From the NCBI GenBank assembly GCA_028291545.1, contig JAQGHR010000132.1:1-64000 (forward strand): a stretch of DNA of 64,000 nt. Direction: 5' to 3'. A model generated the notes under the pieces. It had not been told where the DNA came from and did no database searches. It saw only the letters and a list, made by a program, of their open reading frames with translations. The translations under genes and the position numbers were made by a program. The DNA is from Planctomycetota bacterium. Lineage in GTDB: Bacteria; Planctomycetota; Planctomycetia; Isosphaerales; Isosphaeraceae. Shown one piece after another: positions 15,979 through 25,263 of this stretch; the stretch's first letter is position 1, and each line of letters starts with the position of its first letter.

Positions 15979-17439
15979 TCAGTCGTGTACGTCCACCGAG
16001 CCGTAATCGACCTCGACGGGCGCGGCGGCCTTGGCGTGCGCACGATGGATGGGGGCCCTGGGCTTCACGGCCTTGGCAGCCTTATGGACGATGGGTTTGC
16101 GGATGCGGACTTTCGGCCCTTTGTGGCTCGGGATCACGCCTGGGTGCGCTGCGGCGTATGCGTCGGAGACGGTGTTCGCCGCATCCACGACCCCGCCGGT
16201 AACGAGGCGGCCCTGGAGGCTCGGCAGGGGCTTGGCCGCGTTCAAGACACGGCTGACCAGTTGGGCGGCCGTCATCTCGGGGTGGAGGCCGACGAGGAGC
16301 GAGACGACGCCGCTGACATAGGGCGCGGACATCGACGTGCCCGAATAGGTCGCGTACCCGCCCGGCACTGTGCTGCGGATGTTGATCCCGGGCGCAGCGA
16401 TGTCGACCGTCGAGACGCCGAAATTCGAGAACGAGGCGAGGTTCCCGTTCTGGTCGACGGCGGCGACCGAAATCAGGTTGGGCAGCCGGTCATCGGCGGG
16501 GAAGCTGCGAACGACGCCGTTATTGGTGCCCTCGTTGCCCGCGGCCGTCACGAAGACGACGTTGTGGCTGTTGGCGTACGAGATCGCGTCGGTCAGGGAC
16601 TGGACATGGGCGCCGCCGCCCCAGCTTGCGTTGATGACCCGGGCGCCGTGGTCCACGGCGTAGTAGATGGCGCGCACCGCGTCATCGACCGACCCATTGC
16701 CGTCGGCCCCGATGAACTTCAGCGGCATGATCCTGGCGTTCCAGTTGACGCCGGCCACGCCGACCCCGTTGTTTCCGGTCGCGCCCAGAATGCCCGTGAC
16801 ATGCGTGCCGTGGCCGTTGTCGTCGGTGATATTGGGGGAATTGTTGATGAAGTTCCAGCCGTTGACGTCGCCGATGAAGCCGTCACCGTCGTTGTCTCGA
16901 CCGGCCGGGCCGGCGGCCTCACCAGCGTTGACCCAGAGGCGGCCGGCGAAGTCGGGGTGGGAGGTGTCGAGGCCGCTATCGATAACCGCGATGATCGTCG
17001 AGGATTTCCCTTGCGTCGTGTCCCAGGCCAGGTTCGCGTCGATATTCGACGGAGACGAGCTGCTCAGGGCCGATTGCGCGGCCAGTCCGGGATCATTGGG
17101 GACGGTGGCATCGATGTGAAACGTGCTATTGGGCTCGGCGTACCGGACGGACCCGAAGCTCGGGAGCCGTTTCAGGGCGGCATCGCGCGCAGTCGGCGAT
17201 CCCGTGCTGATCAGGATCGGGCCGCCGGGGTAGCGGGCGACGACCTGGGCATGGACGGCGTTGAGCACGGCCGTCTCGACCCGCGACGGGGTGCCATCCT
17301 TGAATCGAACGAGGACGCTGGACGCGGGATCGCTATCGGCGATGGCCCAGGCGGGCGTGGTGCTCCCGCTGAGCATGAGGCGCCCCTCAAGCGATTCAAG
17401 ACGTGGCGCAAGCCAAGCGCGTAGGGCCTTGCGTGGCAT
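15979..17439 (-). CDS. Secreted subtilisin-like serine protease (S8)
   Basis: A 486-residue exported peptidase. The N-terminus MPRKALRAWLAPRLESLEGRLML contains the planctomycete LEPRxLL-type motif (LESLEGRLMLS), which supports the ATG at 17439. A fervidolysin-like propeptide (about 40-110) precedes the peptidase S8 domain with catalytic Asp154 (AVIDSGLD), His210 (NGHGTHVTG), oxyanion Asn302 (AAGNEG) and Ser369 (YSGTSMSAP). A Ca2+-loop-like stretch DNDGDGFIGD lies after the Asp. The C-terminal ~45 residues are Lys/Arg/Ala-rich and end acidic, suggesting a surface-binding tail. It probably degrades external protein. Confidence 0.93.
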   Translation of the reverse strand: MPRKALRAWLAPRLESLEGRLMLSGSTTPAWAIADSDPASSVLVRFKDGTPSRVETAVLNAVHAQVVARYPGGPILISTGSPTARDAALKRLPSFGSVRYAEPNSTFHIDATVPNDPGLAAQSALSSSSPSNIDANLAWDTTQGKSSTIIAVIDSGLDTSHPDFAGRLWVNAGEAAGPAGRDNDGDGFIGDVNGWNFINNSPNITDDNGHGTHVTGILGATGNNGVGVAGVNWNARIMPLKFIGADGNGSVDDAVRAIYYAVDHGARVINASWGGGAHVQSLTDAISYANSHNVVFVTAAGNEGTNNGVVRSFPADDRLPNLISVAAVDQNGNLASFSNFGVSTVDIAAPGINIRSTVPGGYATYSGTSMSAPYVSGVVSLLVGLHPEMTAAQLVSRVLNAAKPLPSLQGRLVTGGVVDAANTVSDAYAAAHPGVIPSHKGPKVRIRKPIVHKAAKAVKPRAPIHRAHAKAAAPVEVDYGSVDVHD

Positions 17440-17674
17440 CGTTGTCTCGTCAAGAGCTGAGAAGAAGCCCGGGCGGTGGCAGGGACCGGGCGGGAGGTGT
17501 GGGCGTCGCGGAGGCAGCTTCCGAACTGCCGAGGCAGGGATCATTCTAGCGACAGTCGATCTGAGATGCCATCATGCAGAGTCAATTATTTGTACCCGAT
17601 CCGCCGCATGTCGTGAAATCGCGACGGACCCGTCGCAAACGGCGAGGCCGATCGCTCGAAGGAGAGGGGCCGAC

Positions 17675-18211
17675 ATGCCCGATCTGTCCTCGAACTATAG
17701 CACGTTGTCTGCGATGATCACTCCCGCGCTGTTCCTCACCGCCAACGGCTCGTTGATCATCTCGACCTCGAACCGTCTGGCCCGGATCGCGGACCGCGTG
17801 CGGATGCTGAACGAGAATCTGGACCATCTCAGCCGCGCCCCGGGCGACCTCGATTTCGTGCCCGATCGGCTGGCTCTGACGGAAGAGTTGCTCGACCAGA
17901 TGCTGCGACGGAGCGACCATGTGCGGGTGGCCCTGATCATGCTCTACCTCGCCCTGGCCTCGTTCGCGGGCACCAGCCTGACGCTGGCGATTGACGTGTG
18001 GGTCTGGCATCGCATCTTCGCGGTCCCGACCGCGCTGGCCGTGCTGGGCGTGTTCCTCCTCCTGGGTGCGAGCGTCCGCCTGGTCCGGGAGGCGCTCGCG
18101 GCCCTGCGGGGCAACGATCGCGAGATCCGTTTCTACCGAGATTTGCAGGCCCGGCGGCATGCGGGGGATGAAGGCTTCGCGGGGCCTGTGCCGATCCGCG
18201 ACCGCCCATGA
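17675..18211 (+). CDS. DUF2721 family membrane protein
   Basis: A 178-residue inner-membrane protein. The ATG at 17675 follows a GGAGAGGGG ribosome-binding site; the open frame extends upstream but without coding character. The family pattern is clear: an N-terminal helix with ITPALFLTANGSLIISTSNRLARIADRVR, a linker with two acidic helices, then two C-terminal TM helices (about 95-120 and 122-147) and a short charged tail. The function of DUF2721 is not known. Confidence 0.85.
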   Translation: MPDLSSNYSTLSAMITPALFLTANGSLIISTSNRLARIADRVRMLNENLDHLSRAPGDLDFVPDRLALTEELLDQMLRRSDHVRVALIMLYLALASFAGTSLTLAIDVWVWHRIFAVPTALAVLGVFLLLGASVRLVREALAALRGNDREIRFYRDLQARRHAGDEGFAGPVPIRDRP

Positions 18212-18516
18212 AGCCAGGCGACCCGGGAGTCGGCGAGTGGACGCCCCCCGCGTTGCCTCCCGAATCAATGTCAAGTGGCCGCACCCATTGACTTGGACAC
18301 CTGGTTTACGAGACACTTCGCGGGCACCGTCCGACGTGAAGGAAATGCGAAGCCCACCGTGGGTTTGGTCGCAGGAACGAGCGGGAATTGAAAGTCAAGA
18401 CTCTGCCGCCGCGCGGCAGACTCCGCCCGGTCCTCAGACTCGGGTCATCCGCTCTAAAAGCTAAATCTATGCCAAGTTGCAATCGAGAGAAGCCTGTCGG
18501 CAATCGTTGGAAAAAC
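18212..18516. other. Intergenic, no gene seen
   Basis: About 300 bases upstream of the dnaG promoter. Short open frames are present but lack ribosome-binding sites and read as shadows. No repeat was recognised. Confidence 0.4.
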
Positions 18517-18544
18517 TTGACCGAATCCCGGCGCGGGTTACAAT
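18517..18544 (+). promoter_or_regulatory. Putative sigma-70 promoter for dnaG-rpoD
   Basis: TTGACC (18517-18522) and TACAAT (18539-18544) are separated by 16 bases, close to the vegetative consensus. The next gene is dnaG, whose start lies 134 bases downstream, implying a leader of about 125 bases. No other promoter-like pair of this quality was seen nearby. Confidence 0.6.
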
Positions 18545-18677
18545 AACTTCACGAAGCCGCACGAGAACGAAGGGCACGGCACCACGACTTGCAGCCTGGA
18601 TCTCGCCCGAGATCCGGCCGTCGGCAAGATGTGGCCGCCATGGACCCGGGCCTGAGATCCACGATCAGGAGCCCCCG

Positions 18678-20618
18678 GTGCCCCGAGAGTCTGCCTCCAG
18701 CCGCGACGCCACCAAAGACGCCATCAAACAGGCGACCGATATTGTCGCCCTGGTGGGCGAGTACCTGCCTCTGCATCATTCGGGCGGAAAGTACCGAGCG
18801 ATCTGCCCGTTCCACGACGACCACAACCCTTCCTTAGAGCTCAATAGCGAGCGCCAGTCCTACAAGTGCTGGAGCTGCGGCGCCGGTGGCGACGTGATCG
18901 ATTTCGTCAAGAATTACGAACGCATCGAGTTCCCTGAGGCACTCCGCATGCTGGCCGATCGGGCCGGAATCGTCTTGAATCGGTCCGACGCCACGGCGTC
19001 TTCGGCCCCGAGCGGGCCGTCGAAGACGGACTTACTCGCGGTGTGTGCCTGGGCGGAGGTCGCGTTCTCGGCCGAGCTGTCGCGTTCCGAGGAAGGCCGG
19101 GCCTACGTTGAGAAGAGGGGGCTCGCGCCGGAGAGCGTCTCGCGATTCCGCCTGGGCTTTGCGCCGGACTCACGCGACTGGCTGACCTCGAAGGCGACGA
19201 AGGCGGGATATGGGCTGGATGTGCTGGAGAAAGCGGGCTTGATCACGCGGAAAGAGGGCTCGAATCTGACGCGGGATCGCTTCCGGGGCCGGCTGATCTT
19301 CCCGATCCACGACGGCCGGGGTCGCGCCATCGCCTTCGGCGGGCGAATCTTGCCGGAATCGGAAAAAAGAATGACCGAAGCCGGGCTGGGTGTCGCCAAG
19401 TATCTGAATTCGCCCGAGACGCCGCTGTTCCGCAAGCGCAAGACGCTTTATGCCGCCGACCTGGCTCGTGCCTCGGCCCGCTCCGAGAAATGGGTCGCCG
19501 TTGTGGAAGGCTACACCGACGTGATCGCCGCGCACCAGGCCGGGCTCTCGAACGTCGTCGGCACCCTGGGCACGGCCCTGGGCGACGACCATGTCGCGGC
19601 CCTGCGCAGCCTGGCCGATCGGGTGGTGCTGGTGTTCGACGGCGACGAGGCGGGCCAGAGCGCGGCCGACCGATCGCTCGAATTGTTCCTGAGCCATGAA
19701 GTGGACGTCCGGGTGCTGACCCTGCCCGACGGCCTCGATCCGGCCGATTTCCTGGCCGATCGCGGGGCCGATCGCTTCCGAGATCTGGTCAATCGCGCAG
19801 TGGACCCCCTAGAATTCATCCTGGCGAGAGCCGCAGAGCGGTATGACTTCGACTCGGCCGAAGGAGCGCGTCTGGCGGCCCACTGGGTGCTCTCAATCTT
19901 GGCGAAAGTGCCGTCGACATCAAATCAAAGCGGTCTCGATCTGAAGGTGGCCAAGGCCCTGGACACGCTCTCCCGGCGCCTGGGCGTGCCGGTCAACGAC
20001 CTGAAGCGGCAGCTCCGCCGCGAGGCCAAGCCGTCCCGTCCCCGCCCGCCGGCCGAACCTGGCACGGATGGGGCGGTGTCGGTCGAGGAGCCGCCGATCC
20101 GGCCGGCCGACCTGGATCCGCTCGATCGCGAACTCGTCGAAATCGCGCTGAATGACCCGGAATCGGTGGCGATCCTGCATCGCCGCGTCGCGGCCGAGAG
20201 CCTGCGGGACGCGCCCCTGCGTGCGATCTTGCAGGCGTTGTACGACCTGATGGCCGAGGGCGGGCACCCGGAGTTTTCCCGGGTGGCGCATCGGTTGTCG
20301 GAACGAGAGCGGGCCCTGGGGGCCGGTTTGCTCTTGCCCCTGGTCCAGTCCCCGTTGCCGGCGCGAGCCTGTCCCGCCTCGTGGCGAGACCGCCTTTCGG
20401 GCTCGCTCCAGCGTTTCGAACTCCGCCAATGGGAGGAGACGCGGCGGGAATTGAAGGGCGCACTGTCGGAAATGGACCCAAATTTGAATCCGGACGACCA
20501 TCGGGCCTTGTATGCGGAATACTTGAGACACCTGAACCGACGGCCGGACCCGAAGAAGAACCCACCACGTACCGCGTCGGACCCGTCGTCCGTTCGTGCT
20601 CGATCCGAGGGAGAGTAG
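18678..20618 (+). CDS. dnaG: DNA primase DnaG
   Basis: Synthesises RNA primers at the replication fork. The 646-residue product starts at GTG (18678) after AGGAG with a 6-base spacer. The CHC2 zinc-binding domain is at about 40-80 (CPFHDDHNPS then CWSCGAGGDVIDFV). The catalytic core and TOPRIM domain follow, with VAVVEGYTDVIAAHQAG and VVLVFDGDEAGQSAADR carrying the metal-binding acidic residues. A C-terminal helicase-interaction region follows a Pro-rich linker. The stop is 3 bases from the rpoD start, the classical dnaG-rpoD macromolecular-synthesis operon; rpsU is not present upstream. Confidence 0.96.
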   Translation: MPRESASSRDATKDAIKQATDIVALVGEYLPLHHSGGKYRAICPFHDDHNPSLELNSERQSYKCWSCGAGGDVIDFVKNYERIEFPEALRMLADRAGIVLNRSDATASSAPSGPSKTDLLAVCAWAEVAFSAELSRSEEGRAYVEKRGLAPESVSRFRLGFAPDSRDWLTSKATKAGYGLDVLEKAGLITRKEGSNLTRDRFRGRLIFPIHDGRGRAIAFGGRILPESEKRMTEAGLGVAKYLNSPETPLFRKRKTLYAADLARASARSEKWVAVVEGYTDVIAAHQAGLSNVVGTLGTALGDDHVAALRSLADRVVLVFDGDEAGQSAADRSLELFLSHEVDVRVLTLPDGLDPADFLADRGADRFRDLVNRAVDPLEFILARAAERYDFDSAEGARLAAHWVLSILAKVPSTSNQSGLDLKVAKALDTLSRRLGVPVNDLKRQLRREAKPSRPRPPAEPGTDGAVSVEEPPIRPADLDPLDRELVEIALNDPESVAILHRRVAAESLRDAPLRAILQALYDLMAEGGHPEFSRVAHRLSERERALGAGLLLPLVQSPLPARACPASWRDRLSGSLQRFELRQWEETRRELKGALSEMDPNLNPDDHRALYAEYLRHLNRRPDPKKNPPRTASDPSSVRARSEGE

Positions 20619-20621
20619 TCG

Positions 20622-22292
20622 ATGGAAAAGTTGGACGAGGGACTCAAGACGCTCCTCGATCTGGGGAAGCGACGTGGCTTCCTGACGTTTGACCAGGTCA
20701 ATGATTATCTGCCCGACGAGGCCTCCAGCCCGGACAAGATCCAGGGGTTGCTGGAGTCCATCGACGAGCTGGGTATCGAGCTGGTCAACGAGGAAGAGGC
20801 CGAATCGCGCCTGGTCGCCTCGGGCGATTCGGACGACGAGCCGGACGACGCCGTGGATGAGCCCGAGGAGGATGAAGCCGAGCTCACCCCGGAGGATCTC
20901 GACGAGATCTCCCGGCGGATCGACGACCCGGTTCGGATGTATCTCACCCAGATGGGCGAGATCCCGCTCCTGACCCGCGACCAGGAAATTGCACTCGCGA
21001 AGAAGATCGAGATCACCCGCAAGCGGTTCCGCCGCAAGGTGCTCGAGTGCGATTATGCACTCCGCCTGGTGGTGGACGTCTTGAAGAAGGTGCATACCGG
21101 CGAGCTGCCGTTCGATCGCACCGTCAAGGTGAGCGTCACCGAGAACCTGGAGAAAGACCAGATCCTCGGCCGAATGCCGCACAACCTTGCGACGCTCGAC
21201 CACCTCATGGGCCTGAACGATCGCGACTTCCGCAACTACGTCCGCGCCAAGGACGACCCGCATCGCCGCCGGACCCTGCGGATCGACCTCAAGAACCGCC
21301 GTCGCAAGGCCGTCACGCTGGTCGAGGAACTCTCGATCCGCACCCAGAAGGTCCAGCCCCTGATGCGGAGGCTGGAGCAGGTCGCCGTGCGGATGCGCGA
21401 GCTGCTGGACCAGCTCGAAGACTATCGCATGGGCCGGGGCGGCAAGGAAGAGAAGGGCAACCTTGAGAAAGAGCTCAAGGACCTGATGCTGATGACCCTC
21501 GAGACGCCGGAGTCCCTCCGCAAGCGTTGCGAGCTGATGATCAGCCGGTTCAAGGAGTACGAGCAGGCCAAGCGCGAACTCTCCGGCGGCAACCTCCGCC
21601 TGGTGGTCTCGATCGCCAAGAAGTACCGCAACCGCGGCCTGTCGTTCCTGGACCTGATCCAGGAAGGCAACACCGGGCTGATGCGGGCCGTGGACAAGTA
21701 CGAGTATCGCCGCGGTTACAAGTTCAGCACCTACGCGACCTGGTGGATCCGCCAGGCGATCACCCGGGCCATCGCCGACCAGGCCCGCACGATCCGCATC
21801 CCGGTCCACATGATCGAGACGATGAGCAAGCTGCGGAACGTCTCCAAGAAGCTGCTCCAGGAGAAGGGCCGCGAGCCGACCATCGAGGAGACGGCCAAGG
21901 CCGCCAACATCTCGATCGAAGAAACCCGCCGGGTGATGAAGATCTCCCGGCACCCGATCAGCCTCGACCGTCCCGTGGGCGAGAGCGAAGATTCGTACTT
22001 CGGCGACTTCATCGAGGACGAGGCCGCCGAGAGCCCGATCAACGCCGCCACTCAGGAGATGCTCAAGGAGAAGATCGACTCCGTCCTGAAGACCCTCACC
22101 TACCGCGAACGCGAGATCATCAAGCTCCGGTATGGGCTGGGCGACGGCTACACCTATACGCTCGAAGAAGTCGGGCGGATCTTCAAGGTCACGCGAGAGC
22201 GTGTCCGGCAGATCGAGGCCAAGGCCGTCAGGAAACTTCAACATCCTGTACGCAGTCGACAGCTTGAAGGCTTCTTAGAGAGTACCGGCTGA
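20622..22292 (+). CDS. rpoD: Primary sigma factor RpoD/SigA
   Basis: Housekeeping sigma-70 of 556 residues. Region 1.1 (about 1-80) begins [20 protein letters not shown] and is followed by an acidic stretch. Region 1.2 ([20 protein letters not shown]), a non-conserved helical insert, region 2 ([40 protein letters not shown]), region 3 ([16 protein letters not shown]) and region 4 ([30 protein letters not shown]) all follow in order. GAGGGAGAG within the end of dnaG is its ribosome-binding site, so it is translated as part of the operon. A strong terminator follows. Confidence 0.96.
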   Translation: MEKLDEGLKTLLDLGKRRGFLTFDQVNDYLPDEASSPDKIQGLLESIDELGIELVNEEEAESRLVASGDSDDEPDDAVDEPEEDEAELTPEDLDEISRRIDDPVRMYLTQMGEIPLLTRDQEIALAKKIEITRKRFRRKVLECDYALRLVVDVLKKVHTGELPFDRTVKVSVTENLEKDQILGRMPHNLATLDHLMGLNDRDFRNYVRAKDDPHRRRTLRIDLKNRRRKAVTLVEELSIRTQKVQPLMRRLEQVAVRMRELLDQLEDYRMGRGGKEEKGNLEKELKDLMLMTLETPESLRKRCELMISRFKEYEQAKRELSGGNLRLVVSIAKKYRNRGLSFLDLIQEGNTGLMRAVDKYEYRRGYKFSTYATWWIRQAITRAIADQARTIRIPVHMIETMSKLRNVSKKLLQEKGREPTIEETAKAANISIEETRRVMKISRHPISLDRPVGESEDSYFGDFIEDEAAESPINAATQEMLKEKIDSVLKTLTYREREIIKLRYGLGDGYTYTLEEVGRIFKVTRERVRQIEAKAVRKLQHPVRSRQLEGFLESTG

Positions 22293-22308
22293 CCGCCGAG
22301 AACCTTGA

Positions 22309-22344
22309 CCGCCGGCCGCCTACCGAGGCGACCGGCGGTTTTTT
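22309..22344 (+). terminator. Rho-independent terminator of dnaG-rpoD
   Basis: Stem CCGCCGG (22309-22315) with CCGGCGG (22332-22338), an inner CGCCT/AGGCG pairing, and a run of six T (22339-22344). It starts 16 bases after the rpoD stop. Confidence 0.9.
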
Positions 22345-22419
22345 GTTGGCGACCGACCGGGGTACTCCTCAGCTCGCAGACCGATCCCGCCCGATCCCAT
22401 GATCCCAGAGGTCCCATAG

Positions 22420-23163
22420 ATGCCCACCGCCGCCGCTGCCCATAACCTCCGCGACCTCCACGCCCTGCATCAGCGAGCCAAGGCCATCCGCGATCGTCTC
22501 GCCTCGGGTCCGAAGGTACTCGCCGCGCGCGAGACGGCCCTGGCCAAGAAGCAGGCGGAACTCGAAACGGCCAGGAAGGCCGTGATGGACGCCAAGTCCC
22601 AGATCCACAAGAAAGAGACCCAGCTCAAGGGGATGCAGGAGAAGACCAGCGAGCTGCGGGTCAAGCTCAACGCGATCAAGAAGCAGGTCGAATACGACGC
22701 CATTCGCAATCAGCTCGCCAACGACAACCTGGCGCAGAGCAAGCTCTCCGAGGAGATCCTGGAGACCATGATCAAGGCCGACGACCAGGCGGCCGCCGTC
22801 GCCGCTCAGGAAGCCGAGGTCAAGAAGCTCGCCGCCGAGATCGCCGCCATGAAGGCCGACATCGCGAGCAAGGCCGCCGAGCAGAAGACGTCCCTCGATA
22901 GCCTGGAGGCCGCCATCATCGAGGCGGAAGTCTTCATCGCCGAGGACATGCGCGAGCAGTATCGCCGCAACATCACCCAGCGCGGGGCCGACGCCCTGGC
23001 CCCCGTCGAGGGCGGCGCCTGCTCCGGCTGCTATGTCTCGGTCACCGCCCAGATGATGAACGAGCTCATCAACGGCCACCACATCGTCTTCTGCAAGACC
23101 TGCGGCCGGATCCTGTATCTGCCCGAAGAGACCGTCTCGGCCACGCGGCGCACGGGACGGTAG
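22420..23163 (+). CDS. CT398-type coiled-coil C4 zinc-ribbon protein
   Basis: A 247-residue soluble protein with a long Lys/Glu/Ala-rich coiled coil (about 10-180) and a C-terminal C4 zinc ribbon (C201-S-G-C204 and C225-K-T-C228). This is the zf-RING_7/CT398 architecture. The chlamydial member interacts with sigma-54 and type III secretion proteins; the bacterial family role is otherwise unclear. Its position right after rpoD, separated by a terminator, gives it its own transcription unit. A large hairpin follows it. Confidence 0.85.
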   Translation: MPTAAAAHNLRDLHALHQRAKAIRDRLASGPKVLAARETALAKKQAELETARKAVMDAKSQIHKKETQLKGMQEKTSELRVKLNAIKKQVEYDAIRNQLANDNLAQSKLSEEILETMIKADDQAAAVAAQEAEVKKLAAEIAAMKADIASKAAEQKTSLDSLEAAIIEAEVFIAEDMREQYRRNITQRGADALAPVEGGACSGCYVSVTAQMMNELINGHHIVFCKTCGRILYLPEETVSATRRTGR

Positions 23164-23222
23164 AGCGGTTCGAATTGAACGGGATCGGCCGGGATCAGGC
23201 CGCGACGCCCCAGCGGGAATAC

Positions 23223-23278
23223 GAACCACCGAGGCCCCGGAGAATCAGTCGCCTGACTCTCCGGGGCCTCGGTGGTTC
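23223..23278. terminator. Long perfect hairpin, bidirectional terminator
   Basis: The arms pair over about 25 bases (GAACCACCGAGGCCCCGGAG and onward with its complement) around a 4-6 base loop. It lies between the convergent CT398-like gene and the Gly/Met-repeat gene. There is no long T tract, but the symmetry and position suggest it ends transcription from both sides. Confidence 0.8.
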
Positions 23279-23301
23279 TTGACTTCAGCTCACACCGATT
23301 C

Positions 23302-24960
23302 TCACAGACCGCTCAGGTCGGCCGCCAGGACGCGGACGCCGTCCTTGAGGCCGAGACGCTCGACGACGTCGGCGGTGGCGGGAACCGAGAGGTTCTTGCG
23401 GGGAGGCAGGCTCATGCCGCCCAGGGAGGACGGCTTCCGGCTCTCCTCAACCGAGGTGCCGGACAGGGCCAGGCCGTTGAGGATCAGCGGGCTGGCGTTC
23501 TCGATCTTGATCGTGAACCGCTCGTTGCCCTTCTTGTCCTTGCCCTTCTCCTTGATGAGCTGGACGCGGACCAGGCGGCTCAGCGTGCCTTCGGCCACCG
23601 CGTCGAGCAGCTTGGCCGAGGCGATCTCGCCCTTGCCATCGCGGCTCAGGGGGAGTGTGAACTTGCCGGCCGAGACCCACTCGCGGCCCGTGGCGTCGGT
23701 GGTCGAGACCTGGACAACGGCCTCGGTCGTCGCGCCGGTGCCGATCAGGCGAACCTTGCAGGCGAGGCCCGGGCCTTCGGGCCGGGCCGGGACGCCCTCG
23801 ACGATCGCCAGGCCGAGCATGGCCTGATTCTTCATGAGGCCGCGAAGCTCCGTGGCCAGGCCGTCATGCGAGGCATCGGGAGCATTCACCTCGAAGTAGA
23901 CCACGCCGGAGTCGGACTTGAGTTCACCCTTGGCCGCTGCGAGGCGGCTGACGAAGTGGCGGGCCAGCGCGACTTCGTTGGCGTTCGCCCAGGGGCGGGA
24001 GATCCGGCTGATCGTGCTCCAGTCCAGGCCGACGCGGACGTTCCACATGACGAGCTGCGCCACGGTCGCCGGGGCCTTGTCCAGGGCCAGCCGCTTCAGG
24101 GCGGCCTGGGCCATCGGGTTATCCTGAAGCATGTCGGCCATGTCGCCCAACTCCAGCAGCTCACCCTTCTCCGGCAGCGCGACCTTACGGCCGGGTGTCG
24201 GAGGGACGAGGCTCACCAGCGAAGTCGGCAGATGCCGAGTCTGGCCCGGGTCGAGCTTGGCGTTCAGCAGGCCGGTCACGGGCAAGGAACGCATTCCGCC
24301 GCCCATGCCACCGCCCATTCCGCCACCCATACCGCCCATTCCGCCACCCATGCCGCCACCGCCCATACCACCGCCCATACCACCGCCCATACCGCCCATC
24401 ATGCCGGACGAGAGCGAGTTCCAGTCCCAGCTATCCGTGTCGCCGACCAGGGTCATGATCAGCCTGCCGAGCATCATCATGCCCATTGACGCCGGCATCA
24501 CACCGCCGCCACCGCCGCCACCGCCACCACCGCCGCCCATACCGCCCATGCCACCGCCCATGCCGCCGCCGCCCATGCCACCGCCGCCCATGCCACCGCC
24601 GCCCATACCGCCCATACCACCGCCCATGCCGCCCATACCGCCACCACCGAACTGGCCGCTGACGCCCTGAGCCACGAGGGCAGGCGGGAGAACCACGCGG
24701 AGCTTCCGGTTGGTCCGGTTCGTGATCGAGAGGGTCATCCGGCCATCACCACGGCCCTGAGCCTCGACGGCCAGGTCACCCGAGCGGAGGCCGTCCAGGA
24801 GATTGATCGCGGGCAGTTTTTCGTCGGCCACCACGGCGGCGTCCGCTTTGGCCTTGGCGGCGTCGGCCTTGCTCTTGGGCGTGTCGTCGGCGACGACCGC
24901 ACCGGTGCAAACGGCGAACAGGCCGCCGGCGATGGCGGAAGAAAGGAGCTTGCGACGCAT
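23302..24960 (-). CDS. Exported Gly/Met-repeat protein
   Basis: A 552-residue protein with a signal peptide (MRRKLLSSAIAGGLFAVCTG, cleaved near VVADD); ATG 24960 has AAGGTGG upstream. Two low-complexity blocks made of GGM/GGGM units (about 107-155 and 192-225) flank a hydrophobic stretch that includes MGMMMLGRLIMTLVGD. The C-terminal ~300 residues form an ordinary mixed alpha/beta domain ending near VRVLAADLSGL. Met-rich repeats can bind Cu(I) or mediate self-association, but neither is shown. I do not recognise the family; Gly-Met repeats of this kind occur in other planctomycete exported proteins. Confidence 0.8.
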   Translation of the reverse strand: MRRKLLSSAIAGGLFAVCTGAVVADDTPKSKADAAKAKADAAVVADEKLPAINLLDGLRSGDLAVEAQGRGDGRMTLSITNRTNRKLRVVLPPALVAQGVSGQFGGGGMGGMGGGMGGMGGGGMGGGGMGGGGMGGGMGGMGGGGGGGGGGGGVMPASMGMMMLGRLIMTLVGDTDSWDWNSLSSGMMGGMGGGMGGGMGGGGMGGGMGGMGGGMGGGMGGGMRSLPVTGLLNAKLDPGQTRHLPTSLVSLVPPTPGRKVALPEKGELLELGDMADMLQDNPMAQAALKRLALDKAPATVAQLVMWNVRVGLDWSTISRISRPWANANEVALARHFVSRLAAAKGELKSDSGVVYFEVNAPDASHDGLATELRGLMKNQAMLGLAIVEGVPARPEGPGLACKVRLIGTGATTEAVVQVSTTDATGREWVSAGKFTLPLSRDGKGEIASAKLLDAVAEGTLSRLVRVQLIKEKGKDKKGNERFTIKIENASPLILNGLALSGTSVEESRKPSSLGGMSLPPRKNLSVPATADVVERLGLKDGVRVLAADLSGL

Positions 24961-25263
24961 TCGAGGCCACCTTTTCGGACAGATGTTAGGGCGGGGGTTG
25001 CCCAGAGACGGCAATGAGGTCCGTCGGCCGAGGGCCGAGAGGCGAGAAGGGACCTTGAAAATCAGACGACCGCGGCAGGGGACGTTTCGGGGGCTCAGCA
25101 GCCCCCCACGTTCCCCCTCGGCGGCGGTCGAAGAGAAGCGATGTAAGTGTAACGCCCGCCAACCCGCACCTATTCGATCTTAAAGCGATTATTCCTCCGT
25201 CGCGTCCGCCTCGCGGTTATGATACTCCCGGACTTCCGGACCGTTGCCCTGAGAGCATGCCCG

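Noticed and set aside
19920..22244. Very long minus-strand frame over dnaG and rpoD
   Set aside because: Antisense of two certain genes; Leu/Asp/His-biased composition and no ribosome-binding site.
23164..23200. tRNA T-arm-like string (GGTTCGAATT)
   Set aside because: No acceptor or anticodon stems fold around it; no tRNA was found in the window.
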